Below, in pieces: positions 18,090 through 26,663 of a DNA stretch of 51,665 nt (its first letter is position 1; each line of letters begins with the position of its first letter). The position numbers and the translations under genes were made by a program. Location of the stretch: contig JAIPBT010000029.1 in assembly GCA_021738565.1 (NCBI GenBank), positions 1-51,665 of the forward strand, written 5' to 3'. The stretch comes from Bacteroidales bacterium (GTDB taxonomy: Bacteria; Bacteroidota; Bacteroidia; Bacteroidales; GCA-2748055). The notes beneath the pieces are model-generated. The model was not told the origin of the DNA and searched no databases. It worked only from the letters and a program-made list of their open reading frames with translations.

Positions 18090-19001
18090 TCAACCAAATG
18101 CTTGTTTTACTTTATGGAAAAGGTCCGTGACTTTTTGATACGGATCGCCCTGTCCCAGTGTTTCTATAGGTATATATCCTTTAAAGTCAGATGCTGCAAT
18201 TATTTTTATGAGTTTTTCAAGGTCTACGGGAGTTACTTTCTTATCAAGATAGACATTTTCCTTTAACTGCCAGCTGACCGCATGTTGTATTGTTGATGCA
18301 ATTTCTTCGTAGGGATTCCCGGTGCGGAAAGATCCAATATCGAGTTTTAAGCCCACCCAATCCGATTCTATTAATTTCAGTAGGTTGTTCACATGGTCGG
18401 ATGTTTTCAGGAAGGCATTGTGGTTTTGTATTTCAATCACCACACCGTGATTCCTGCCAAATTCTGCACACGCTTCAATTTCTTCACTGACCCATTCTGC
18501 AATTTCATTCCAGCTGTAACCTTCCGGTACATTATGACCGGCAAAGATCCTTAAGCCCGGCGCTCCCAGTTTCCCGGCAACGATGATCCAATCCTTTACA
18601 AGCTTTTTTTCTGCATTTCTCTTCTCAGGGTCAGCATAACAAAAATCATTCCTTACACCTGTGCCGCAAATGTGCAATCCAAGTTCATAGGCATATCTCT
18701 TGATCCTGTATACATATTCATCCGGAGGTATGGCGGGATAGCCCGGAAAATAATACCCGGTGAGGTCCACACCGTCCAGTCCCAGTTCGGAACTGAACTT
18801 CATCAGGTCAAACAGATTCATCTCTCCATTCCTTAGCAATGTATTGAAAGAGTATGCATTCAGGGCTATCTTGTTTCGCAAGGGTATATTTTTTTTTGAC
18901 TTTGGGTTTATTTCAGAATAACCCCGGGCTACCAGTGATTTTGTTCCTATACCAGCCAGCAAGGCTGTTGCTGCGAATTTTCTTCTGCTGATCTTTTTCA
19001 T
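18090..19001 (-). CDS. Sugar phosphate isomerase/epimerase family TIM barrel, Tat-exported
   Basis: The 303-residue protein starts with a twin-arginine-type signal (KKISRRKFAATALLAG) and continues as an AP-endonuclease-2-like TIM barrel: LGLDGVDLTGYYFPG, GLRIFAGHNVPEGYSW, VVIEIQNHNAFL and VGLKLDIGSFRTG carry glutamate, histidine and aspartate residues usual for the divalent-metal site, ending GYIPIETLGQGDP. Exported members often accompany DUF1080 proteins in Bacteroidota and are thought to act on (keto)sugars. Exact substrate is unknown. The next gene on this strand begins 1.3 kb upstream, and the KamA gene lies 90 nt downstream. Confidence 0.85.
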   Translation of the reverse strand: MKKISRRKFAATALLAGIGTKSLVARGYSEINPKSKKNIPLRNKIALNAYSFNTLLRNGEMNLFDLMKFSSELGLDGVDLTGYYFPGYPAIPPDEYVYRIKRYAYELGLHICGTGVRNDFCYADPEKRNAEKKLVKDWIIVAGKLGAPGLRIFAGHNVPEGYSWNEIAEWVSEEIEACAEFGRNHGVVIEIQNHNAFLKTSDHVNNLLKLIESDWVGLKLDIGSFRTGNPYEEIASTIQHAVSWQLKENVYLDKKVTPVDLEKLIKIIAASDFKGYIPIETLGQGDPYQKVTDLFHKVKQAFG

Positions 19002-19040
19002 GGATCTTTATGATTTGATTGATGAAATCAGAAACGATCA

Positions 19041-20306
19041 TTAAAACCTCTGATTGACAATGTTATTATATATTGAACCAAAAGTATAGCTGATACCGAA
19101 TTCAGCGGAGAATTCGTAATCTGACTGTAGTTGTCTTTGTCTTAAAAGCAATTCTTCAAGTGTGACTTCACCGGCCGGCAGGTAAAGCTGGTCATGAATG
19201 AGTCCTGCATTCACCTCAACATAGAAGGAGAGTCCCTTTGTAACATTTACTGATAATTCAGAATCAATGGTAAGACTGTTTTTTGACAGGTCATGAAAAT
19301 AATGTGCTCCTTCGATCCTGGTTTCAACCTCTCCCCATGGTTCCCGCAGGATAAAGGTGAGCCTCAGGGATTCAGATAATCTTAATTCCTGCAATTCATC
19401 GTAAACGGTAAGGTCCATGTAATCATAATAATGATATTGAATATGGTAGCCAAGTGAAAATATTTTTCGATCGGACTTGTCCCAGGGAAAAATGTTGTAT
19501 TCAATGGCAGGTCCGAGCCTGTGTGAAAGATCAATGTTTTGATACGTGGAGGTTCTGATCTCATTGAAAATACCTGCAGACCAGTGTGGGCTCAGCGAAA
19601 AAACAGCCTCAGCATCAGAATCAATCTCCTCCCTGAGACTTTCAATGATTTCTGAATTATCATTAAAGCGTTCAATATTCCTGTAATAGGAGATATCTGC
19701 CCTGAATTTCAATTTTTCTGTTATCCTGTCCAAATCAAACCTGCCTCTTATGGAGAATTCATCCTTGCTTTCCTCCGTTTCAAAGTCGCTTCCTGCCGCA
19801 ACCCTGAAAACCCAGTAATTCCAGTTATCAAAATTTTTTTGGTCGGGATCCGCAATGGTGGAATCATTGAAATAAGATATATCAAGCTTCTCAATGTCAT
19901 CAGTCCTTGTAATGAAGGGCATCAATCCTGCCCTGGTGGTTTTTAAAAGACGGTTCCAGGTTTGCAGCTCAGTATCAGATTGGGGAGAAATGGTTACAAG
20001 CTTGTAATGGAGGTCTTTAAAAGCTCCGGAACCAATAAAATTGAGGCCATAAGCCCTTCCATCACTTGCGGTTCGTTGTTCTGTTACAAGCAAATGGAGA
20101 TCAGAAGATTTTTGATCCCTTACAAAATCGACATAGGGAAGGTTTCTTCTGAAAAATGAGAAGTCACAATCCCTGCAATCCATATAAAGTTTCAGTCTCG
20201 AGGAATCAGGAGCGGGGATGTTGCTGTATTCCTGTCCACTCAGAGGTATAGAGTGGATAAATATGAATAAATAGACGATCAATGAGTCAATCTTTTTCAA
20301 TAACAT
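19041..20306 (-). CDS. Predicted outer-membrane beta-barrel protein with N-terminal periplasmic domain
   Basis: A 421-residue exported protein; the signal ends near PLSGQ. The first part has a short domain with a CRDC motif (KLYMDCRDCDFSFFRRNLPY, residues 40-60), then alternating polar/aromatic strands from about 165 to the end, for example KLKFRADISYYRNIERFND and FSLGYHIQYHYYDYMDL, closing with phenylalanine (NIVNQRF), as outer-membrane barrels do. I do not recognise a named family. It is 40 nt upstream of the TIM-barrel gene on the same strand, so they may be cotranscribed. Confidence 0.65.
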   Translation of the reverse strand: MLLKKIDSLIVYLFIFIHSIPLSGQEYSNIPAPDSSRLKLYMDCRDCDFSFFRRNLPYVDFVRDQKSSDLHLLVTEQRTASDGRAYGLNFIGSGAFKDLHYKLVTISPQSDTELQTWNRLLKTTRAGLMPFITRTDDIEKLDISYFNDSTIADPDQKNFDNWNYWVFRVAAGSDFETEESKDEFSIRGRFDLDRITEKLKFRADISYYRNIERFNDNSEIIESLREEIDSDAEAVFSLSPHWSAGIFNEIRTSTYQNIDLSHRLGPAIEYNIFPWDKSDRKIFSLGYHIQYHYYDYMDLTVYDELQELRLSESLRLTFILREPWGEVETRIEGAHYFHDLSKNSLTIDSELSVNVTKGLSFYVEVNAGLIHDQLYLPAGEVTLEELLLRQRQLQSDYEFSAEFGISYTFGSIYNNIVNQRF

Positions 20307-20497
20307 GTGTCTACAATATTTGGTTCTGCATTTATGGGTTGTTTATAAATATTAAAATACGTAATATTGAACCCTTCAAAGGTAGCAATATATAAATTGA
20401 ACCAGAGATTTAAAAATGAACGACATGGGTCATTTTCTTTCAGAGGTGTCTAAATTTTTACCCGGTTTTTTCGTTTAGAAACTATACCCGTTTAAGA

Positions 20498-21346
20498 ATG
20501 GTTATGAAAAAAGTATCGAATTTGATCATTGTTTCAGTAATTGGACTCCTGATTTCTTCTGGTTGTTCAATGATTGAATCAATTGAAAACGATCAATACG
20601 GAACGCTAAAAATCTCAATAACGGATGCGCCTTTCCCCTTTGACATGATCGATTCAGCAGGTATAACCATCACAAAAGTTGAAGCAAGGATATCGGGTGA
20701 CAGTTCGGATGCTGATTTTATTACACTTGTGGAAGACACCATGGCTTTTAACCTGTTGGAACTGCGGAATGGAGTGAAAGAGCAGTTGGGGAAGGTGGAA
20801 GTTCCAGCCGGTGAGTACAGTCTCTTCAGGTTGTATGTGGACGAAGCCGGTCTCAAGGTGAAAGACGGTGATACCTATAAGGTTAAAGTGCCAAGCGGTG
20901 CCCAAACCGGGATTAAATTGTTTGTAAAGCCTTCCTTGATAATCACAGGCGGAGCAACTTCAGAACTTTTGATCGATTTCAGTCTGGAGAATTCATTCAT
21001 TCTTCTGGGAAACATAAACAGTCCGGCGGGCATCAAAGGTTTCAATTTTAAGCCTGTAATTCGCGCGGTAAATAACTCTGTTTCAGGAATATTGTCAGGA
21101 ACAGCCACGGATACGGACTCGAATGTCATTGAGAATGTCAATGTGGTGGTCCGTGCAGACACCACCGTAGCTTCAGCATTTACAGATTCCGGGGGATATT
21201 ATGCCATTTCCGGTCTTCCGGCAGGAACCTACACCATTTTTACGGTTAAAGAGGGGTATGACACATTCACAGCTAAAGGGATTGAGATCTTTGCGGGGAA
21301 CATCACCCAACAGGATCTGTTGCTGGTTCCATCTTCAGAACAATAA
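20498..21346 (+). CDS. DUF4382 lipoprotein with carboxypeptidase-regulatory-like domain
   Basis: The 282-residue lipoprotein (lipobox LISSGC) has a DUF4382 domain from about 33 to 190 (GTLKISITDAPFPFDMIDSAGITITKV is split here over a conserved first and second strand) with the KPVIRAV end, and a C-terminal beta-sandwich at 198-280 with the usual SGGYYAISGLPAGTYTI motif of regulatory-like domains. These proteins are surface or periplasmic and of unknown role. A second in-frame ATG two codons downstream (20504) is an equally good start. Confidence 0.8.
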   Translation: MVMKKVSNLIIVSVIGLLISSGCSMIESIENDQYGTLKISITDAPFPFDMIDSAGITITKVEARISGDSSDADFITLVEDTMAFNLLELRNGVKEQLGKVEVPAGEYSLFRLYVDEAGLKVKDGDTYKVKVPSGAQTGIKLFVKPSLIITGGATSELLIDFSLENSFILLGNINSPAGIKGFNFKPVIRAVNNSVSGILSGTATDTDSNVIENVNVVVRADTTVASAFTDSGGYYAISGLPAGTYTIFTVKEGYDTFTAKGIEIFAGNITQQDLLLVPSSEQ

Positions 21347-21352
21347 TTAAAT

Positions 21353-22288
21353 TTATTCCACCTTAACCACGGGGCAATTAACGAGCATTACCCCTGATGC
21401 CAGCAATGTGGCATTTGAAGCACTTTCCCAGTCGTTTACATTTTCGAAGTCCTGGTTGTCATACACATTAACACTCCAGAGGGGTGAATAGTCTTCATCT
21501 TCAGGGATCGTTTCCAGTACATTGTGGGTTTGAGAAGTCCCCGGTTCCTGGACAAATCCCGATGCAGGCCCTCCGTCTTCCTGATCCGGATTTATGTTGA
21601 AGGTTACAAAGATCCCGGAAATCGGCATCAGCGGCTCTCCAGCCTCCGGCAGGCTGACCGTTATCTCTTTTTCTTCAAAAGTAAAATAATATACCAGTTT
21701 TCTTTTATACCATCCCCTGTGCAGAGCATCTGATTCCGATGCCCTGTACCTCAGATCCGCAGTGGAACCATCAGGTACCACCGGACAGTTTATCACTTTC
21801 GTGGTGGCCAGTATCTCATAACCGGATTCCAGAATTTCATCGTAGCTGGAAATACTATTGGGAACGTAGTCTTCCGGAACCATTACTTTTTTCATGGACC
21901 AGAAATCTGTATATCCCTCCTCACCCGGTATTACATCTAATATATTCAACTGGCCATCCACTGGGGATTCTTCTCCTTCCCTGAAAAACACATAAACGGG
22001 GGCTGTTGTAAGTGGCTGAACATCAAAATCGTAATATTGGACGTATTCACCATTTGGTCCGAGTCCTTTGGCAAGGAAGCGCGGCACATCGAAATCAATG
22101 GCTTCACCGGGATCCGGAAGGTTGTTAGAACTGTCCCTAATATGGAGTGTTCCGGCTGATTCACTGAACCTGTCAACAACAACTTTTTCAGCTGTATTGG
22201 GATCGTTTGGTTCCTGCTGGTAACTATTCTCACATCCCACAACCAAAGCCGGGAGAATCAGCAGGCATATGTATTTTAATGGTTTCAT
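21353..22288 (-). CDS. Hypothetical lipoprotein
   Basis: A 311-residue lipoprotein (lipobox LVVGC, cysteine 19) that I do not recognise. It contains two similar halves: PVYVFFREGEESPVDGQLNI...GEEGYTDFWSMKKV and the later TFNINPDQEDGGPASGF...EDEDYSPLWSVNVYD, each followed by an ILASG or LLASG strand and INCPVV (NCPVV also ends the protein). This suggests a duplicated domain. It is convergent with the DUF4382 gene, with 6 nt between stops, and may be exported to the surface. Confidence 0.7.
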   Translation of the reverse strand: MKPLKYICLLILPALVVGCENSYQQEPNDPNTAEKVVVDRFSESAGTLHIRDSSNNLPDPGEAIDFDVPRFLAKGLGPNGEYVQYYDFDVQPLTTAPVYVFFREGEESPVDGQLNILDVIPGEEGYTDFWSMKKVMVPEDYVPNSISSYDEILESGYEILATTKVINCPVVPDGSTADLRYRASESDALHRGWYKRKLVYYFTFEEKEITVSLPEAGEPLMPISGIFVTFNINPDQEDGGPASGFVQEPGTSQTHNVLETIPEDEDYSPLWSVNVYDNQDFENVNDWESASNATLLASGVMLVNCPVVKVE

Positions 22289-22707
22289 GATGATTTGGAT
22301 TATGTGAATATGTGAAAGCTAAGAATTTAATTTCATATTTTCAAATGAGTAATTTCCCTGGACATACCCTATTTTATAACTTGGTCAATGTTTGGTTGTT
22401 TTTTACCTGTCGGTGAGCTCACAAGCTCAGTTCCAGCCTGTTTTTGAACCTATACTGCACATGGGAAAGTAAACCGCAGAGTGAATTTTCAGGCAAACCT
22501 GAATGGAGTCGCTCACGCTTATACGCAGAGTACCGGGGAGTTTTTATAACCAGGACGTCCAATTGGAGTTCAGCAGGAGTCCGCGATTGCGATGCAAAAT
22601 CACCCAAAGATTATAACAAGAAATTATATTTGTTATATGATAGTTAGGAGATAAATCTCCAAAAGAAATCATTCGGGAATTTTGAGGATGTCCAAAGTAA
22701 CTTGAAT
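22289..22707. other. Gene-free interval
   Basis: About 420 nt between two minus-strand genes. Short open frames exist on both strands but have no signal peptide, no family motif and no convincing ribosome-binding site. I see no tRNA, no strong hairpin and no repeat shared with other parts of the window; it may hold the promoter of the lipoprotein gene that starts at 22288. Confidence 0.5.
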
Positions 22708-23631
22708 CTAGTATGGTGAAGATAATTTATAGCGTGCAGTAAACCGGATCGTAGAAAAATTATAATCATTAAGTCCCTGTTGAAACATCACTTTAAATGA
22801 AACCTTTCTTTTGGTGTCTTTACTCAATATCAACCTGTAAACAACCGGGTGATCACCCAACTTAAAGTACCCGTAGTAACCGGTTATTTGGTTTTGCAAT
22901 GAGAAATCACGGAATTTCAGCAAAAAGCCTCCTCCGTACAAAAATGCATCATTCTGAAAATTACGCATGCTGAATGTCTGGTATGCATAAAATCCTGCTT
23001 TACCATAAATATGTAATTGCTGCAATCCTGTTTCTGAAATTCTGAAGCCTTTGCCGATAGTAGCGTCTGCCCAATATCCAGGGGTGTCGGTATGGCGTGC
23101 GGCATAAAGTTTGCTTCCCGAAGCGGTCTTTATGTTTGCAGAAACCATAACATCAGGGAGGTAAGCATGGTCTCTTATCAGTTGAATGTATGTGCTCATG
23201 TAAAGATCGCCGCTGCTTCTGCCTGCAGGATCATATTCCCTGGACCTTCGTAAGTCCCTGGTTATTGTATCCGTTTTATAGAACTCAACCGGACGGTACG
23301 TCAACTGGAAAGTTGCTTTATCAGTAAAAAGCGGCAGGTCATAGTTTAGATAAAGGTTGGCTGTTTGATCCCCTTTGCTGTAATGTCCTTCTGCACCCAT
23401 CTCAAAAAAGTGTCTTGAAGGGATCCTTCCGGGATACATTTCCGGGACAGGTAATGCATTGGGCCCAAGGTAGGCGGGTGTAATGATCATATAGTGTGTC
23501 CAGTGTGTTGAACCGTCCCAGTCGTGTTTTTCATTCCACCACTGGTAATCGGTTTGGCAAAATGAATTTTTTACCGTTATTACCAGAAGAATTATGATGA
23601 GGTATTTTAGATTTTCAGCTTTTAATAACAT
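22708..23631 (-). CDS. Hypothetical exported, probably outer-membrane protein
   Basis: The 307-residue protein has a signal peptide ending KNSFCQ and is rich in aromatic, alternating strands (ANLYLNYDLPLFTDKATFQLTYRPV, FRDFSLQNQITGYYGYFKL), ending in TARYKLSSPY. This suggests a beta barrel with a tyrosine terminus, but the family is not known to me. The N-terminal WWNEKHDWDGSTHWTHYM stretch is unusually rich in tryptophan and histidine. It is a single gene between the VOC gene and a gene-free interval. Confidence 0.65.
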   Translation of the reverse strand: MLLKAENLKYLIIILLVITVKNSFCQTDYQWWNEKHDWDGSTHWTHYMIITPAYLGPNALPVPEMYPGRIPSRHFFEMGAEGHYSKGDQTANLYLNYDLPLFTDKATFQLTYRPVEFYKTDTITRDLRRSREYDPAGRSSGDLYMSTYIQLIRDHAYLPDVMVSANIKTASGSKLYAARHTDTPGYWADATIGKGFRISETGLQQLHIYGKAGFYAYQTFSMRNFQNDAFLYGGGFLLKFRDFSLQNQITGYYGYFKLGDHPVVYRLILSKDTKRKVSFKVMFQQGLNDYNFSTIRFTARYKLSSPY

Positions 23632-23730
23632 TTGGATTGTTGGTATGAAAGCACAAAGAAAATTTTTTGCCTGTCTAAGATAAATAATTGCTCTCCCACA
23701 TAATATTTTCTGAACGTATGGCTCCTGGCC

Positions 23731-24255
23731 CTAATAATTCTCCAGCAGCTCAATGATCAGGGCCAGCTTTGCACTGCCGTCCATATAGGCATATTCCCCG
23801 GTTCCCCAGCCTCCTGACTGCACCTCCGGTACACCGAATTTTTCAAATTGTCTGACCGATGTTTTCATGTCATCCACATGGAATGCAATGTGATGAATTC
23901 CCGGTCCGTTGTTATCCAAAAATTCCTGCCACGTACTGGGTGTACCGTCGGGTTCTATGAGTTCGATGGTAATGTTGTCCAGTTGAAAGAATGCAAGTTT
24001 GGCTGTGGCATCTGAAGGCTTGCCCCGGAATGAAGTGGGTTTTGATTCATGGCCGGCAGCAACACTTATTGAAGGTACTTCTTCAAGGCCAAAGAGTTCA
24101 GCCCATGCAGCAGCCGATTTTTCAATATCATCGACAATAATGCCCACCTGGGTCATCTTCTTTTCAGGAATGATCGAATCTGATTTTTTCCTGCCGAGGG
24201 TGAGCCCCATCAGGAAAAAGCTTGCGAGTAGCAGAATTAACAGTGATTTTTTCAT
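23731..24255 (-). CDS. Exported VOC (glyoxalase-fold) protein
   Basis: A VOC protein with signal peptide MKKSLLILLLASFFLMGLTLG; I chose this start at 24255 over an upstream ATG because it fits a signal peptide and leaves 174 residues. Family strands are KKMTQVGIIVDDIEKSAAAW, ITIELIEPDGTPSTWQEFL and GIHHIAFHVDDMKTSV, the last with the histidine typical of methylmalonyl-CoA epimerase or glyoxalase-like members. The glutamate in LALIIELLENY would complete a metal site. It is divergent from a DUF1080 lipoprotein gene, 118 bp away. Confidence 0.8.
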   Translation of the reverse strand: MKKSLLILLLASFFLMGLTLGRKKSDSIIPEKKMTQVGIIVDDIEKSAAAWAELFGLEEVPSISVAAGHESKPTSFRGKPSDATAKLAFFQLDNITIELIEPDGTPSTWQEFLDNNGPGIHHIAFHVDDMKTSVRQFEKFGVPEVQSGGWGTGEYAYMDGSAKLALIIELLENY

Positions 24256-24373
24256 ATTATGATTGTTTTGAACCATGTAAATATAAAAATATAAACCAAT
24301 TGTTCTCTTTTTCTGAAGGGAGGTCATTTTACTCGGTAATTATTTTGTAACTTCAGGATTTAAAATCCAGGCT

Positions 24374-24985
24374 ATGAAAAAACTAATGAGATATTCAGTA
24401 CTAATTGCCGCAATTTTCATTTCTTGTGGATGCAGCAGTAATGTGAAACAGATCTTCAATGGAACGGACCTGGAAGGATGGGAAGTTCTTCCGTCAGAGC
24501 AGGAGTCTCACTGGAAGGTGGAGGAAGGAGGGATCCTGATGGGTGAGAATATGGATAAGAAAGGATCGATCATATGGACAGAAGATACTTATGGGGATAT
24601 TGAACTTACCGTTGAATACAGGACTCAATCGGATGATTATGATTCTGGAATATTTCTGCACGGAGAAGGACACCAGGTCCAGATAGGCATATCAAGATCG
24701 TTGCAACGAGATATGACAGCCTGTATATATGCCCCGGTAGATGGCAAGGGGCCTTATCCCGGTCAGACTGATAAGATACTGGAATACCATCATCCCGGAG
24801 ATTGGAACAAGTTAAGGATCATCGTTGAGGGCAATCGAATCAGGACTTTTCTAAACGGCAATTTATGCGTTGATTATAACAGTGTAGAGCTTGCTGAGGC
24901 GGGACCAATAGGGCTGCAGCTGCATGCAGGGGTCCACATGGCCATTGAGTTCAGGAATATTGAACTTCGGGAGATAAACAGTTAA
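24374..24985 (+). CDS. DUF1080 lipoprotein (3-keto-disaccharide hydrolase family)
   Basis: A compact 203-residue DUF1080 protein with a lipoprotein signal (ISCGCS). Family landmarks: QIFNGTDLEGWEV, YDSGIFLHGEGHQVQI, HPGDWNKLRIIVEGNRIRTFLNG and GPIGLQLHAG. It is close to the minimal length of the family. It is divergent from an exported VOC gene, and the tRNA-Thr follows 9 nt downstream on the opposite strand. Confidence 0.85.
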   Translation: MKKLMRYSVLIAAIFISCGCSSNVKQIFNGTDLEGWEVLPSEQESHWKVEEGGILMGENMDKKGSIIWTEDTYGDIELTVEYRTQSDDYDSGIFLHGEGHQVQIGISRSLQRDMTACIYAPVDGKGPYPGQTDKILEYHHPGDWNKLRIIVEGNRIRTFLNGNLCVDYNSVELAEAGPIGLQLHAGVHMAIEFRNIELREINS

Positions 24986-24994
24986 TTGATCAAG

Positions 24995-25067
24995 AGCCTC
25001 TCACGGGACTTGAACCCGCGACCTGCTCATTACGAATGAGCTGCTCTGCCAACTGAGCTAAAGAGGC
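24995..25067 (-). tRNA. tRNA-Thr (anticodon CGT)
   Basis: A 73-nt cloverleaf. Acceptor GCCTCTT pairs with GAGAGGC (one T-G wobble); D stem GCTC/GAGC; anticodon stem GCTCA/TGAGC with loop TTCGTAA, anticodon CGT (codon ACG); T arm GCGGG-TTCAAGT-CCCGT. CCA is not encoded. The remainder of 25068-25323 holds the upstream region of the next gene; I see nothing else in it. Confidence 0.96.
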
Positions 25068-25323
25068 TTAATAAAATTATCGCAATTTACAAATATTTAA
25101 AAGAATTTGATGCACCATCAGTGCATCCGGTTGAGATAATCAAATTGCCAATATTCAGTCAAATTTTAGAATAACAGATCGTTTACAAAACCCGAGGATC
25201 TTACGTTGTATCATGGGGCTTTCCAAACTGTCTCCTATTATTTCGCTATATTTTGTCTCATTTCCGGAACTTTTTTATGTAAAAATCGTTAAAGCATAGA
25301 GACCAATAAAATTTATTACAGAT

Positions 25324-25707
25324 ATGAAGGCGAATCGATTTATTGTTGTTTTGTTGTTGTTGGCTGGACTGGGATTCAGCAGTTTGAATGGCCAGGCACT
25401 GGTTGAGAAGAATCAGCGCTGGTATTTACTTACCAACGACGGACTTTATCCATCGGTAGAGATGATGGGGGTATTTACACCCTCGGGGAATGTATTGCAC
25501 AAACAATTGTTTATGATCAGTACTGACGATTCTCTTGTACCTGAAAAAGGAGTGAACAAGGTTGCTTTCCGCACACACTTCTGGTACATGGGTGTATATT
25601 ATGAAATGGTTAGTGTTGAAGGCAAGGTTTATCCTGATGGTAAAGTGTTTATTGTATTTCATACCAACGGGGCAGGGACCACAACCCCGAAGAACAAAGA
25701 TCATTAG
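25324..25707 (+). CDS. Hypothetical small exported protein
   Basis: A 127-residue protein with a clear signal peptide (MKANRFIVVLLLLAGLGFSS, cleavage near NGQA). The mature part is a short beta-rich domain (RWYLLTNDGLYPSVEMMGVF, FRTHFWYMGVYYEMVSVEGK) without cysteines. I do not recognise a family. A good terminator follows at 25759, supporting a real monocistronic gene. Confidence 0.7.
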   Translation: MKANRFIVVLLLLAGLGFSSLNGQALVEKNQRWYLLTNDGLYPSVEMMGVFTPSGNVLHKQLFMISTDDSLVPEKGVNKVAFRTHFWYMGVYYEMVSVEGKVYPDGKVFIVFHTNGAGTTTPKNKDH

Positions 25708-25758
25708 CAGCAGTTAAACATTGAGTATTGCCTGATGTATTCAGGCTTTAATCCATTA

Positions 25759-25796
25759 CCCCTGCATTGAGGAAAATCAATTTGCAGGGGGTTTTT
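25759..25796 (+). terminator. Rho-independent terminator
   Basis: CCCCTGCA pairs with TGCAGGGG; an inner TTGA/TCAA extends the stem; five T follow. It ends the small exported-protein gene on the plus strand. Confidence 0.85.
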
Positions 25797-25819
25797 ATGG
25801 TACGATATTTATTCGGATA

Positions 25820-26434
25820 CTATTTTATTATAATCAAACCTTTTGACAGCAATAGTGAAAGCAGCAGTGCATGTGTCAGATCCCCGGCAATGATGATCAG
25901 GTTTATATATCTGTAGGGGTATCTTATTGAGGCAAGAAATAGCAACAGCCAATCGTTTGGAAGCGGTATGTACCCAATGTAGATATATGAAAGGAACGGT
26001 AAGTATTTTTGTCGGTTCCTGCGATTGAAGAATCTTGCCATTCCGTTGATCTGCCTGTCGAGTTTACCGGAGATCAGATCCCTTCCTTTCCGCCCAAAGT
26101 AGAACAGGAAAATATCACCGATTGATAGACTTACTCCTGTTACGGTTCCAAGCAGAAAAGGATCCAGCCCCCCTGATATCAGCATGATCAGGACACTGTA
26201 GAACGAAATTGCCGTTAAAGCTGAAAATCCTGCGAAGAAAGCAACAATGAAGGCAATGATATAACCATTTCCGGTTCCTATAATTTCGACAATCCTTTCT
26301 GAATTTAAAAAGGTACCGGTGCTAAAAAAGAGGACCAGGAGTACTGCAAGTAAAATAAACAAGCCGACCTTCTTTCTGTTTCCTGAAGTTTCCTTCCCGT
26401 TTACAGGTATTTCCCGATCCTTGAAATGGTTCAT
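25820..26434 (-). CDS. VTT/DedA-like small membrane protein
   Basis: A 204-residue inner-membrane protein with about five hydrophobic segments (residues 24-42, 54-72, 75-105, 140-165, 178-200). The pattern of a re-entrant-like stretch after GYIIAFIVAFFAGFSALTA, and YIGYIPLPNDWLLLFLASIRYPYRYI near residue 150, resembles the VTT (SNARE-associated, YqaA-like) family, whose members are proposed lipid scramblases. The assignment is tentative. The gene stands alone. Confidence 0.55.
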   Translation of the reverse strand: MNHFKDREIPVNGKETSGNRKKVGLFILLAVLLVLFFSTGTFLNSERIVEIIGTGNGYIIAFIVAFFAGFSALTAISFYSVLIMLISGGLDPFLLGTVTGVSLSIGDIFLFYFGRKGRDLISGKLDRQINGMARFFNRRNRQKYLPFLSYIYIGYIPLPNDWLLLFLASIRYPYRYINLIIIAGDLTHALLLSLLLSKGLIIIK

Positions 26435-26663
26435 TTTATCGAGTAACAGATCATTTCTTTAACCTTGGAAATGAAAGATACAACAACTTTGTGCGAAATC
26501 AATAGAATCTCTATTTGTACATGGGATTTCAATACTTTGTGCGCCTTGATCCCGAACAATATGACCCAGCCACTGCACTGTATTGACAGACTCTATTTAG
26601 CTGTGCTTATTTGACTTCGGTATATTCAATCCGTAAATTGCAGAATCACCAATAATTATTATC

